This document shows, one piece after another, positions 26,458 to 34,568 of a stretch of 64,000 nt of DNA. The notes below the pieces were generated by a model. It did not search any database, had not been told where the DNA came from, and saw only the letters and a program-made list of their open reading frames with translations. The position numbers and the translations under genes are program-made. Each line of letters opens with the position of its first letter. Position 1 is the first letter of the stretch. The DNA lies in contig NZ_CP097562.1 in NCBI RefSeq assembly GCF_000487995.2, forward strand, positions 1,485,001-1,549,000, written 5' to 3'. The DNA is from Mucispirillum schaedleri ASF457. GTDB taxonomy: Bacteria > Chrysiogenota > Deferribacteres > Deferribacterales > Mucispirillaceae.

Positions 26458-27283
26458 GCAAACTCACTCCCTCATAAAGCATTTGAAAAGCTACTAATAA
26501 AAGCAGAGCTATCAAAAGATATGATACTTTCTTATCTGTTATTTTAGAAAAATAGCGCATACTTATTGTTGTGCCTGCATATATACCTAATATTATAGAG
26601 CATACAACTTTTACATCAACATATCCTGCCTGCATATATACAATACTGCCTGCTGCTGCAGTAAAACCTATTATAAAAGAGCTTGTTGCAGTTGCAGCTT
26701 TTATTGGTATATCTGAAATTAAGTTCATTCCGGGTATAATCATCGCACCACCACCTGCACCGCTTAAACCTGAAAATACCCCAGAAAAAACACTGAATAA
26801 AAAGTTATATCCTGTTTTTACAGGGTTGTATTTAACAATATCCCCTGTTGCTTTGTCTTTATATTCACCATAAAAAAAACTTTTATTTTTAATATCTGCA
26901 ATGCTGTGATTTTTAGAGCCTTTTTTCATTTTAATATATGTAAGATATGCCATAATAAACTGGATAACTCCAAGTATTATCATAACTGCACTTTGTGGAA
27001 GATGAACTGCCGTTTTACTGCCTATTAAAGCACCTGCAACTGATGCAATAGACAATGCTATGCCTAAATTTAAGTTTGTTGCACCTGTTTTTAAATAAAC
27101 TGCTGATGTGGACATACTGTTTGCTGTAATTACTACAAGTGAAACTGCAATGGCATTATGCACAGGCATATCAAACAAAAAAGTAAGAACAGGCACCATA
27201 ACTATGCCGCCGCCTATTCCTAAAATAGCACCTAATATACCAACAATAACCCCAAGCAGTAGTAAAAGAAATGTTGTAATCAT
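26450..27283 (-). CDS. TSUP family (TauE/SafE) anion permease
   Basis: This is a 277-residue inner-membrane protein with about eight helices in two homologous halves, each with the glycine-rich family motif: 'LGIGGGIVMVPVLTFLF' near residue 20 and 'SGAGGGAMIIPGMNLI' near residue 170. The family exports or imports sulfite, sulfonates or similar organosulfur anions; the substrate cannot be read from sequence. A short hydrophilic loop (about residues 115-150) separates the halves. It forms an operon with the DUF1634-like gene. Confidence 0.85.
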   Translation of the reverse strand: MITTFLLLLLGVIVGILGAILGIGGGIVMVPVLTFLFDMPVHNAIAVSLVVITANSMSTSAVYLKTGATNLNLGIALSIASVAGALIGSKTAVHLPQSAVMIILGVIQFIMAYLTYIKMKKGSKNHSIADIKNKSFFYGEYKDKATGDIVKYNPVKTGYNFLFSVFSGVFSGLSGAGGGAMIIPGMNLISDIPIKAATATSSFIIGFTAAAGSIVYMQAGYVDVKVVCSIILGIYAGTTISMRYFSKITDKKVSYLLIALLLLVAFQMLYEGVSLLD

Positions 27284-27398
27284 TTTATTTATTCTCTGAC
27301 TGCAATATTGTTACAATAGCTGTGTTAAATATATACATATAAGAATATCCTCTTTATACATTTTGATAAATCATTCATTAGATATACCTTTTTTATAC

Positions 27399-27527
27399 CT
27401 ATTCCCCTTTTGATTTGCATTTTTCATAATAGTAAGCAGCAAGCCTTTTAAGTGTAGGCATATAACTTTTTATATTAAACAAAAATTTTTTGCTAATATC
27501 AAGCTGTTTTTTGTTTCCTGCATTTTT
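27399..27527 (-). pseudogene. C-terminal coding remnant, unknown protein
   Basis: A stop-free run of 42 codons ends in TAG with protein-like composition ('FNIKSYMPTLKRLAAYYYEK'). It has no plausible start, because an in-frame TAG lies just upstream. It looks like the tail of a decayed gene. The rest of the 27284-27615 gap is AT-rich with nothing recognisable. Confidence 0.3.
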
Positions 27528-27615
27528 CTATATGTCATAAATTTTTTTAAAAAAGAATAGCTGATAATGTTATTTTTTCTTGATAAATTATTTTCTTAAT
27601 ATATAATCATAGCTT

Positions 27616-28542
27616 ATGAAAAAAATAGTATTTATGGGGACACCTGATATTGCAGTCCCATCATTAAAAGCATTAGTTGAAAATGGATTTGATATTCCAT
27701 TAGTAATTACTCAGCCAGATAAACCAAAAGGCAGAGGACAGGCAGTGCAGTTCCCACCTGTAAAAGAGTATGCATTAACTGCTGGTTTAGAAGTATATCA
27801 GCCTGAAAAAATCAAGAATAATACTGAAGTTATGGAGAAACTTAAAAGTATATCACCAGATTTTTTTGCTGTTGTAGCTTATGGAAAAATACTGCCGCAG
27901 GTTGTGCTTGATATTCCTAAAACTGCTCCAATTAATGTGCATTTTTCACTTCTTCCAAAATACAGAGGTCCTGCTCCTGTAAACTGGGCAATTATGAATG
28001 GGGAAGAAGAAACTGGTGTTGATACTATGCTTATGGATGCAGGTATGGATACTGGTGATATTCTTTTAACTGCGAAAACTCACATACTTAAAAAAAATGC
28101 AGGGGAGCTTGCAGATGAACTTGCAGTTACTGGTGCAGAACTTCTTATAAAAACATTAAATGAATTTGACAGCATTATACCAGTTAAACAGGATAATAAC
28201 AAAGCTGTAAAAGCACCTATGATGAGTAAAGAAATGGGGCTTATTGACTGGTCAAATAATGCAGTAAATATAGAGAGAATGGTTAGAGCATTCACTCCAT
28301 GGCCTGCAAGCTATTCTATGCTTGATAATAAAAAAGTAAAAATATTTAAAAGCGAAGTTGCTGAAATATGCCATAATGCAGTTGCAGGCACTGTTATAGA
28401 TATAGAAAAAGACAGCTTTACTATTGCATGCGGAAATAATGCTTTAAAAATATTTGAGCTGCAGCTTGAAGGGAAAAAAAGAATGGATACTAAAAGCTTT
28501 TTAGCTGGTTATAAGTTAGAAAAAGGCAGTGTATTAGGTTAA
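27616..28542 (+). CDS. fmt: Methionyl-tRNA formyltransferase
   Basis: Fmt formylates initiator Met-tRNA. The 308-residue protein has 'IVFMGTPDIAVPSLKALV', 'TQPDKPKGRGQ', the catalytic 'NVHFSLLPKYRGPAPVNWAI' region (SLLPKYRG), 'MDAGMDTGDIL' and 'RAFTPWPASYSML', with a normal C-terminal OB fold. No def gene is adjacent, unlike the common def-fmt pair. No strong ribosome-binding site is visible before the ATG. Confidence 0.95.
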   Translation: MKKIVFMGTPDIAVPSLKALVENGFDIPLVITQPDKPKGRGQAVQFPPVKEYALTAGLEVYQPEKIKNNTEVMEKLKSISPDFFAVVAYGKILPQVVLDIPKTAPINVHFSLLPKYRGPAPVNWAIMNGEEETGVDTMLMDAGMDTGDILLTAKTHILKKNAGELADELAVTGAELLIKTLNEFDSIIPVKQDNNKAVKAPMMSKEMGLIDWSNNAVNIERMVRAFTPWPASYSMLDNKKVKIFKSEVAEICHNAVAGTVIDIEKDSFTIACGNNALKIFELQLEGKKRMDTKSFLAGYKLEKGSVLG

Positions 28543-28556
28543 GATAATTATATCTT

Positions 28557-28665
28557 ACTGAGCCTGAAAGGCAAAGTATCTAAAAAGATAATTTAAATAT
28601 ATTATGTGCTGCTGAAAAATATATAATTTAGATTTTTGCCTTTAAAATCAGGCTCTAAATAACTG
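28557..28665 (-). repeat. Dispersed palindromic element, family A copy 3 (near full length, inverted)
   Basis: It starts ACTGAGCCTGAAAGGCAAAGTATCTAAA and ends TTTAGATTTTTGCC...AATCAGGCTC, so it has the two paired end blocks and a diverged AT middle. It lies directly after fmt and could also act as its terminator. The rest of the gap to 28912 shows only AT-rich sequence. Confidence 0.75.
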
Positions 28666-28912
28666 CAATAAAAATTTTAGTTAAACTATATGCTGTTTTT
28701 AGCACAAGCAAAAAATCTAAAATATTAATGCTTAAATAAATAATCTTTTGTTACTGCATTAATATTTAACATTATCATTATTTTATATTTTTGTAAAAAT
28801 TATGTATGATATATGAAATAATATTGCATATAAAGTTTTATTCAATATATTTCTAGCTATATCAGAAGTGGCTTACACTTATGAATATATTAAACTATGT
28901 AAAGGAAATAAA

Positions 28913-29794
28913 ATGACAACAGTAAACACTTTAAAAACAGTTTTTTTAATTACCTTAATGACTGTATTATTAGTATTTATAGGTAATCTGATTGGTGGCA
29001 GAACAGGTATGATTATAGCACTTGTTTTTGCAGTAGGTATGAATTTTTTCTCATACTGGTTTAGTGATAAAATTGTCCTTAAAATGTATAAAGCTGAAGA
29101 AGTAAATGAAGCATCTAATCCTAGATTATACAGAATAGTCAGAAATCTTGCTACTCGTGCAGGACTTCCTATGCCAAAAGTATACATTATTATGAACGGC
29201 ACACCTAATGCATTTGCCACAGGCAGAAACAAAAACCATGCAGCAGTTGCTGTTACAAATACATTAATGAATATGCTGGATGATGATGAACTAGCTGGTG
29301 TTATAGGTCATGAACTTGCTCATATTTATGGTAAAGATATTTTAATAGGCACTATTGTTGCAATGATGGCAGGGACAATTATGACTATTGTTGATATTTT
29401 CCAATGGTCTATGATATTAGGCGGTGGAAATAGTGATAATGAAGACGGTAACCCACTTGGCTTTATAGGCTCTATTGCTATGATAATACTTGCTCCACTT
29501 GCAGCAACATTAATACAAATGGCAGTTTCCCGCTCAAGAGAATATATTGCAGACCAGCGTGGAGCAGAGTTCTGTGGTAACCCTAAAGCACTTGCATCTG
29601 CTTTACATAAAATAGCATACGGAATAGAAATGCATCCAATGGCAGAAGCTAAACCAGCAACTGCACACATGTTTATTGCAAATCCATTTGCCGGACAGAA
29701 AATGATGAGCTTATTTTCTACTCACCCACCAATAGATGATAGAATAAATAAACTTGTTACTATGGCAAATTCCAGAAGCGGCAGAGCATACTAA
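28913..29794 (+). CDS. htpX: Membrane zinc metalloprotease HtpX
   Basis: HtpX is an M48 inner-membrane protease for quality control of membrane proteins. The 293-residue protein has two N-terminal membrane helices, the zinc motif HELAH at residues 133-137 ('VIGHELAHIYGKDIL'), further helices around 145-190, and the third zinc ligand region 'SREYIADQRGAEFC'. Start 28913 (GGAAA upstream) is preferred to an in-frame codon at 28868. A clear terminator follows. Confidence 0.94.
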   Translation: MTTVNTLKTVFLITLMTVLLVFIGNLIGGRTGMIIALVFAVGMNFFSYWFSDKIVLKMYKAEEVNEASNPRLYRIVRNLATRAGLPMPKVYIIMNGTPNAFATGRNKNHAAVAVTNTLMNMLDDDELAGVIGHELAHIYGKDILIGTIVAMMAGTIMTIVDIFQWSMILGGGNSDNEDGNPLGFIGSIAMIILAPLAATLIQMAVSRSREYIADQRGAEFCGNPKALASALHKIAYGIEMHPMAEAKPATAHMFIANPFAGQKMMSLFSTHPPIDDRINKLVTMANSRSGRAY

Positions 29795-29815
29795 TTTATA
29801 AATAAAAACTTAATC

Positions 29816-29842
29816 AGCGGGCTTAAAAAACCCGCTTTTTTT
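29816..29842 (+). terminator. Intrinsic terminator of htpX
   Basis: AGCGGG (29816-29821) pairs with CCCGCT (29831-29836), followed by a run of T. Confidence 0.85.
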
Positions 29843-29886
29843 ATATATTATTCTAATGTTGGACTTACTAAAAATTTGGTATGGCA

Positions 29887-29967
29887 GTCATTTTAAGCCT
29901 GATTTTCAAGGCAAAAAATCTAAATTATATATAACAGCAGTGTATAATATATTTAAATTATATGTTA
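29887..29967 (+). repeat. Dispersed palindromic element, family A copy 4 (left part)
   Basis: GTCATTTTAAGCCTGA, AAGGCAAAAAATCTAAA and the AT middle are present; the right inverted end is missing. It ends about 70 bases before the next gene and may have brought in upstream AT-rich sequence. Confidence 0.7.
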
Positions 29968-30036
29968 TTTATAATAATACTTGAAGATTATAAGTATCTT
30001 ATTTATATTATTTTTATGCATTTAATGGAAAATGAT

Positions 30037-31521
30037 ATGAAAAAATTATTTGTTATGCTGCTTTTTCTAATATTACCTGGCTGTGCTGATGATGAAGTAA
30101 ATAATTCCGCTGCTACCCCTATTGTTTCAGAAAATCCACTTGTATTAGGTATTAATCAGGTAAATTATAACAAAAGTAAAACTTTTAATACTCTTATTTA
30201 TCATGTGCAGGCAAATGCTGATGATAATGATTATATAATAAAAAACAGTTACAGTATTTTTGCAAATGAAAAGCATGTGCAGTATATAAAACCAGCACAC
30301 CATATTCTTCCTAAAACATTTGATGTGGGAAACAGTATAAAAGAAAAGATAAATGACATTAATAAGAATTTACAGCAGTTTACTTATGATAATAACATTA
30401 TGCCAATAAATCAAAACAGCAGCATTTTAAAGCGAACTATACCACAGATTATAAAAATTGGAACAAAATGGGAGAATATTAACCTTTTAAATGTAAATAA
30501 TAACACATTTTCTACAATTAATGCAACTTGTATAGCTGTATCTAAATATGCCTATTTTTTCCTGCAGGATGGACTTAGTAATTTAACTGATGAGCAAATT
30601 AATGCAGTTACAACTGCTTTTGATAAAGATTATGCTATAATACACAAATATTATGGAGAAGAAACAGATACTGATGGCAATGGAAAAGTTTCATTTTTAA
30701 TTGCAGATTTTCCACAATATTTATTAGGCTTTTTCTATACTGCTGATAAATACAGGTTAAAAGATTTACCTGATAATATTAAATCTAACGAAGCAGATGT
30801 GCTTTATGTAAACCATTATTATTTCAGAGATAATAACTGGGTAGATAATGAGATTAATTTAAAAGCTACTTTTATACATGAATTTCAGCACATGGTGCTT
30901 TTTGACAGCAGAAGCAGACATAATTTGAACCCTAACCTTAATACATGGCTGAATGAAGGGCTTTCTATGCTTTCAGAATATTATGGCGGATATGCTGCAC
31001 CACATTACCGCTATATAAGCAGCTATTTTGATAAAAAACAGGGTATATCATTAATAACTAATAATTCATCACAAGATTACGGCTTAAGCTGTCTTTTTAT
31101 GAGATATTTGCAAATAAGATTTGGTGATGATGTTATTAAAAAAATATATTTATCCAAATATACTGGAATGAAAGCTGTAGAAGAAGCAGTGAATATGAAT
31201 TTTAATGAACTGTTTTTAGATTTTACAAAAATGATTTTAGTTACCGGCAGAAATATAACAACAGATACAAGATATAATATAAAAGAATTTAATTATCCAG
31301 AAGACAGTGACGGTTATAATAAAAACGGCTTTAATCTTGCTTCACTTATTGATGAAGTTTATTCATATAACAGGCAGGACAGTCACTTTATTACATATTC
31401 AGGCTATAATAATAAACAGATTAGTATGTATGGATTTGTAATAACTAAATGGAATGGTAATATTGATAATATTACATTATCAGGCAGTGACGGTATTGCA
31501 GGAATGTATGCTGCATGGTAA
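30037..31521 (+). CDS. Lipoprotein zinc metallopeptidase, M30-like
   Basis: This is a 494-residue exported lipoprotein: signal 'KKLFVMLLFLILPGC' with the lipid-bearing cysteine near residue 17. The zinc motif is HEFQH (residues 281-285), followed by 'LNTWLNEGLSMLSEYYGG', the spacing expected for peptidase family M30 (hyicolysin type), where the Glu of NEG is the third ligand. A calcium-loop-like 'DTDGNGKVSFL' precedes it near residue 208. It likely degrades extracellular protein or peptide at the cell surface; substrate unknown. The start at 30037 (GGAAAA upstream) replaces a longer frame from 29962 that runs into the repeat. Confidence 0.75.
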   Translation: MKKLFVMLLFLILPGCADDEVNNSAATPIVSENPLVLGINQVNYNKSKTFNTLIYHVQANADDNDYIIKNSYSIFANEKHVQYIKPAHHILPKTFDVGNSIKEKINDINKNLQQFTYDNNIMPINQNSSILKRTIPQIIKIGTKWENINLLNVNNNTFSTINATCIAVSKYAYFFLQDGLSNLTDEQINAVTTAFDKDYAIIHKYYGEETDTDGNGKVSFLIADFPQYLLGFFYTADKYRLKDLPDNIKSNEADVLYVNHYYFRDNNWVDNEINLKATFIHEFQHMVLFDSRSRHNLNPNLNTWLNEGLSMLSEYYGGYAAPHYRYISSYFDKKQGISLITNNSSQDYGLSCLFMRYLQIRFGDDVIKKIYLSKYTGMKAVEEAVNMNFNELFLDFTKMILVTGRNITTDTRYNIKEFNYPEDSDGYNKNGFNLASLIDEVYSYNRQDSHFITYSGYNNKQISMYGFVITKWNGNIDNITLSGSDGIAGMYAAW

Positions 31522-31602
31522 ATGATAAACATGCCAAAAAATTATGCATTTGACAAACTATACAAAATATATGATAATAAAGAAAAAATAATGGAGAAAG
31601 AT

Positions 31603-32346
31603 ATGAAAGTTAATAAAGAATGGCTTGAAGTTTATAATAAAAAGAAATCTATAATGTGTCCAGAAAACTCTCTTGAAAAATATTTCACAGATAGAAAAAT
31701 AGCAGGCTGCAAAATAGATACTTTGGAGCTTGGAAATATAAAAATAACTTCCGGCGAAATTGTTGCCTGCGACCCAACTGCATGCCTTGATAATGGAGTA
31801 AGCCCGTTTTTTGATACTTTTCCAAAGGGAGAGTTCCCTGTTACTGCATCAATAGTAGTTGATGAAGAAGAAGAGATGGCAAGCCCTATTGCTCTTGTCC
31901 GCATAAAATTTACAGACAATGTCCCTGTTTCATATAGAGAAGCATTATATGGTGATGAAGATTTGTCAGAAATAGAAAATCAAGGTGACTTTTTTGGTAT
32001 AATAGTTGACACTGGTCTTGCCTGTTTTATTGACAGGGATGGTTATAATGTATTAGCAGAAGAGCTTACAAAAAGAGAAGAAGCTGATGAAGATTTTGAT
32101 GCTTATACAGATATTTATTCCATTGAGCTTGAAAAAAGTGCAAAAAAGCATCCAAAATATCAGTATCCAGATGGCGACTGGGTAAATTATAGTATAAACG
32201 AAAAAAATAATGCAGTGCTTTTTTCTTCCCCTTATGGCGAAGGCTACTATCCTGTATATGTGGCAGAAGATAAAGACGGAAATATATGCCAGCTTGTAAT
32301 TCAGTTTATTGATGTAGAACTTAGCGATGACGAAGATGATGAATAG
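31603..32346 (+). CDS. DUF4241 domain protein
   Basis: This is a 247-residue soluble, very acidic protein. The central region 'ITSGEIVACDPTACLDNG', 'FPKGEFPVTASIVVDEEEE' and 'PVSYREALYG' matches the DUF4241 layout (G.l...DP......vp.G.YPV.). DUF4241 function is unknown. The C-terminus is rich in Asp/Glu (VELSDDEDDE). The start at 31603 has GGAG five bases upstream; longer in-frame options exist at 31591 and 31522. It follows the metallopeptidase with no gap when the longest frame is used, so the two may be cotranscribed. Confidence 0.65.
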   Translation: MKVNKEWLEVYNKKKSIMCPENSLEKYFTDRKIAGCKIDTLELGNIKITSGEIVACDPTACLDNGVSPFFDTFPKGEFPVTASIVVDEEEEMASPIALVRIKFTDNVPVSYREALYGDEDLSEIENQGDFFGIIVDTGLACFIDRDGYNVLAEELTKREEADEDFDAYTDIYSIELEKSAKKHPKYQYPDGDWVNYSINEKNNAVLFSSPYGEGYYPVYVAEDKDGNICQLVIQFIDVELSDDEDDE

Positions 32347-32383
32347 TTAAATATATTTTATACAGTATAATATACATCTGCTT

Positions 32384-32421
32384 ATATCCCTTGCTATCAT
32401 ATATCAGGGGATATTTTTTTT
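32384..32421 (+). terminator. Intrinsic terminator
   Basis: ATATCCC (32384-32390) pairs with GGGATAT (32408-32414), followed by eight T. It closes the metallopeptidase/DUF4241 unit. Confidence 0.75.
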
Positions 32422-32472
32422 ATGCAGAATGCAGATAAAATATATGACTTATCCAAAAATTTTGTCATATAA

Positions 32473-32589
32473 GTCATTTTGAGCCTGCTTTTACAGGCGA
32501 AAAATCTAAATTATATATATTGCAGTAATGTGTAATATATTTAAAATATCTATCATTTTTAGATACTTCGCCTTTGGCTCAGCATGACA
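32473..32589 (+). repeat. Dispersed palindromic element, family A copy 5 (full length, type copy), with a G9 tract at its end
   Basis: This copy shows the whole element: GTCATTTTGAGCCTGC, GGCGAAAAATCTAAA, the GCAGTAATGTGTAATATATTT middle, then TTTAGATACTTCGCC-TTTGGCTCAGCATGAC. The two ends pair over more than 30 bases with few mismatches. Directly after it come nine G (32590-32598) and a further AGCAGGCTCAAAATGGCTG, a second copy of the end block. Confidence 0.85.
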
Positions 32590-32718
32590 GGGGGGGGGAG
32601 AGCAGGCTCAAAATGGCTGTAAAATGAAGGTTATATACATAAAAAAAATCATATAAAATATACTGCTTAAAAAATAAGCAGCATGGTAAAGGGCTTGTTA
32701 AATCAGAAAAAACAATCT

Positions 32719-32905
32719 TTATCAACAGAAGTTATCCACAGCTTAACCACAATATAATTTTAAAAAAAAGCTTGACAAAAGATTTGCCTTATATATCAAT
32801 ACTTTTCTATAAACTATTGATATATAATGATAAAAATATATATCCTTGAATTATCAATAGTTTCAACAAGTATTACAGCAAAAAGTTATCCACAGGTTAT
32901 CCACA
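32719..32905 (+). other. DnaA-box cluster around an AT-rich tract (candidate replication-control or origin-like site)
   Basis: There are three perfect TTATCCACA boxes (32732-32740, 32886-32894, 32897-32905) and two near matches (TTATCAACA 32719-32727, TTAACCACA 32743-32751), all in the same orientation; adjacent boxes start 11 or 13 bases apart. Between the two groups is about 130 bases of AT-rich DNA with nested inverted repeats built on TATCAATA: ATATATCAATA (32791-32801) with TATTGATATAT (32815-32825), and AAACTATTGATA (32811-32822) with TATCAATAGTTT (32852-32863). A TTGACA at 32773-32778 may be a -35 box. No dnaA, dnaN or gyrB is in the window, so an origin is possible but unproven. The 32347-33037 gap contains this and the repeat, but no gene. 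Confidence 0.6.
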
Positions 32906-33037
32906 AAAAAATATAAGCAAATGTAACAGCAGTTCATTAGCTTTTATTTATAAATATTTAATAATAAATATAAAAGAATAAAATTATTTACTTAATTTTT
33001 ATTGCATTTTGCCGAAAATAATATATTATGGCTTTAT

Positions 33038-33268
33038 ATGGTAAAGATTAGAGAATATAAAAGCAGAAAAGCTGCAGATAGTGCATCATCATATTTAATG
33101 TCAAAAGGTATTCCTGCAGTAATTAAAGGATATGTAGTCGTTCCAAAGGCTTTAGAACATTTAAAAGACAGCATGGTAGAGTTAACTGTGCCAGAGCATT
33201 TATTTGATAAAGCAGCAGCATACTTATCTGAATATGAAAGCAGAATTGAAAATAACCACAAAAAATAA
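33038..33268 (+). CDS. DUF2007-like small protein (putative signal-transducing protein family)
   Basis: This is a 76-residue protein, 'KIREYKSRKAADSASSYL' then 'GIPAVIKGYVVVPKALEHL' and 'VELTVPEHLFDKAAAYL', which follows the DUF2007 alpha-beta pattern (position of L/A-rich helix, then G-I-P-A-xI-x-G, then V.V...D...A...L). Function unknown. Start taken at 33038; an upstream TTG at 33002 would add 12 residues with no better ribosome site. It is followed 12 bases later by the NlpC/P60 lipoprotein gene. Confidence 0.6.
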   Translation: MVKIREYKSRKAADSASSYLMSKGIPAVIKGYVVVPKALEHLKDSMVELTVPEHLFDKAAAYLSEYESRIENNHKK

Positions 33269-33279
33269 CTGGAGGTTAT

Positions 33280-34554
33280 ATGAGAAAAAAGATATTATTA
33301 GTCGCAGCATTTATTTTAATCTCAATGATACTTTCCTGTTCCAACACATCAGTTGGTAAAAGCAAGTTTTCACCTTATTATTTTTATACAGATACAAACA
33401 AATATTTATTTGAAATCAGCCGCTATGAATTAAGCAAGCTGGTTACATTTGACAGGCTTACATATAAAGGCTCATATCTAGATAACAGAGCAATGACTAA
33501 AGAAGACTTAGAAAATATAAAAGATAATAGAAATGTAAGCAATATACCATCTATTGTAGTGCCGCAGGTAGGCTTTACCACTGAAAGCCTTAATATGCGT
33601 CTTTATCCTACACACCATACAATACACAGGGGTAATGAAAAATTTGATTCTAATCAGTATACAAGAATAAGTGCCTTTGCACCAGTGTTTGTGCTGCATA
33701 AATCAAAAGACAAAGAATTTTACTATATTATGACAGAGTTTATGCGTGGCTGGGTGCCTGTTTCAAAAATTAAAATATATTCTCAGGTTGCTTTTTCTGG
33801 TATTCAGCAGATGCCTTTTATAAGAGTAATAAAAGATAATATAACAATAGGCAGTGTGAAATATGGTATTGGTGATAAAGTGCCGCTTCTTTCTCAGGAT
33901 GATGATAAAGCAGTAGTTTTAACTCCTGATGGCAGCTATACAGCAGTATTAAAAGACGGCTCATTTGTTATAGGCAATGCAGTATATGATGAAGAACTAA
34001 TGAAATCTATGGCAGAAAGCCAGCTTAATAATCCTTATGACTGGGGCGGAAAAGCAGGGTTTAGAGACTGCTCTGCTTATGTTCGTGACTTATGGCGTGT
34101 TTTTGGTGCAGATATTCCAAGAAGTTCAGGGCTGCAAAAACTTGTAGGCAAAAAACTAATAGATGCTCCAAAAAGTGAAGAAGAATTTTATGCAGTTCTT
34201 CGCAATGCTAAGCCATACAGAACATTAATATTTTTTAAAGGTCATGTGATAATGTATGGCGGCATGGAAAATGACGACTATATAATTTATCATGCAGTAA
34301 ACAGCCTTGTAAATGATAAGGGTAAAAAAGTGCTGATTGCAAAGGTAGCAAAAAACAAACTTCGTGAAGAGCGATTTATAAATATATGGAAAAGGGTAAT
34401 ACGAGTATCAGAAATATCTCCACTTATTTCACCAGAGCTGCCAAAAGAGCCTGAACTAATTGAGATAACTAATATTATGGATAAAATCTCAAAAATAGGC
34501 TCTTATGAAAAAGAAATGGCAGAGCAAAATATACAAAATAAAATTAAAAAATAA
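33280..34554 (+). CDS. SH3-domain NlpC/P60 peptidoglycan endopeptidase lipoprotein
   Basis: This is a 424-residue lipoprotein: signal with 'ISMILSC' lipobox. Residues about 95-240 contain SH3-like strands ('ESLNMRLYPTHH', 'EFMRGWVPVSKIKIY'), then an NlpC/P60 cysteine peptidase domain: 'PYDWGGKAGFRDCSAYVRDLW' around the nucleophile Cys264, 'KGHVIMYGG' with His322, and 'IIYHAVN' with His338. This resembles the YkfC-type enzymes that cut gamma-D-Glu-diaminopimelate bonds in peptidoglycan peptides. GGAGG precedes the ATG. Likely periplasmic cell-wall recycling or remodelling. Confidence 0.85.
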   Translation: MRKKILLVAAFILISMILSCSNTSVGKSKFSPYYFYTDTNKYLFEISRYELSKLVTFDRLTYKGSYLDNRAMTKEDLENIKDNRNVSNIPSIVVPQVGFTTESLNMRLYPTHHTIHRGNEKFDSNQYTRISAFAPVFVLHKSKDKEFYYIMTEFMRGWVPVSKIKIYSQVAFSGIQQMPFIRVIKDNITIGSVKYGIGDKVPLLSQDDDKAVVLTPDGSYTAVLKDGSFVIGNAVYDEELMKSMAESQLNNPYDWGGKAGFRDCSAYVRDLWRVFGADIPRSSGLQKLVGKKLIDAPKSEEEFYAVLRNAKPYRTLIFFKGHVIMYGGMENDDYIIYHAVNSLVNDKGKKVLIAKVAKNKLREERFINIWKRVIRVSEISPLISPELPKEPELIEITNIMDKISKIGSYEKEMAEQNIQNKIKK

Positions 34555-34568
34555 TATACAGGCTGACA

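Noticed and set aside
29962-30036. N-terminal extension of the metallopeptidase
   Set aside because: It would place 25 residues before a perfect lipoprotein signal and begins inside the dispersed repeat; the start at 30037 has the ribosome-binding site.
32719-32905. Calling this oriC
   Set aside because: No dnaA, dnaN or gyrB nearby and no skew data from one window; reported only as a DnaA-box cluster.
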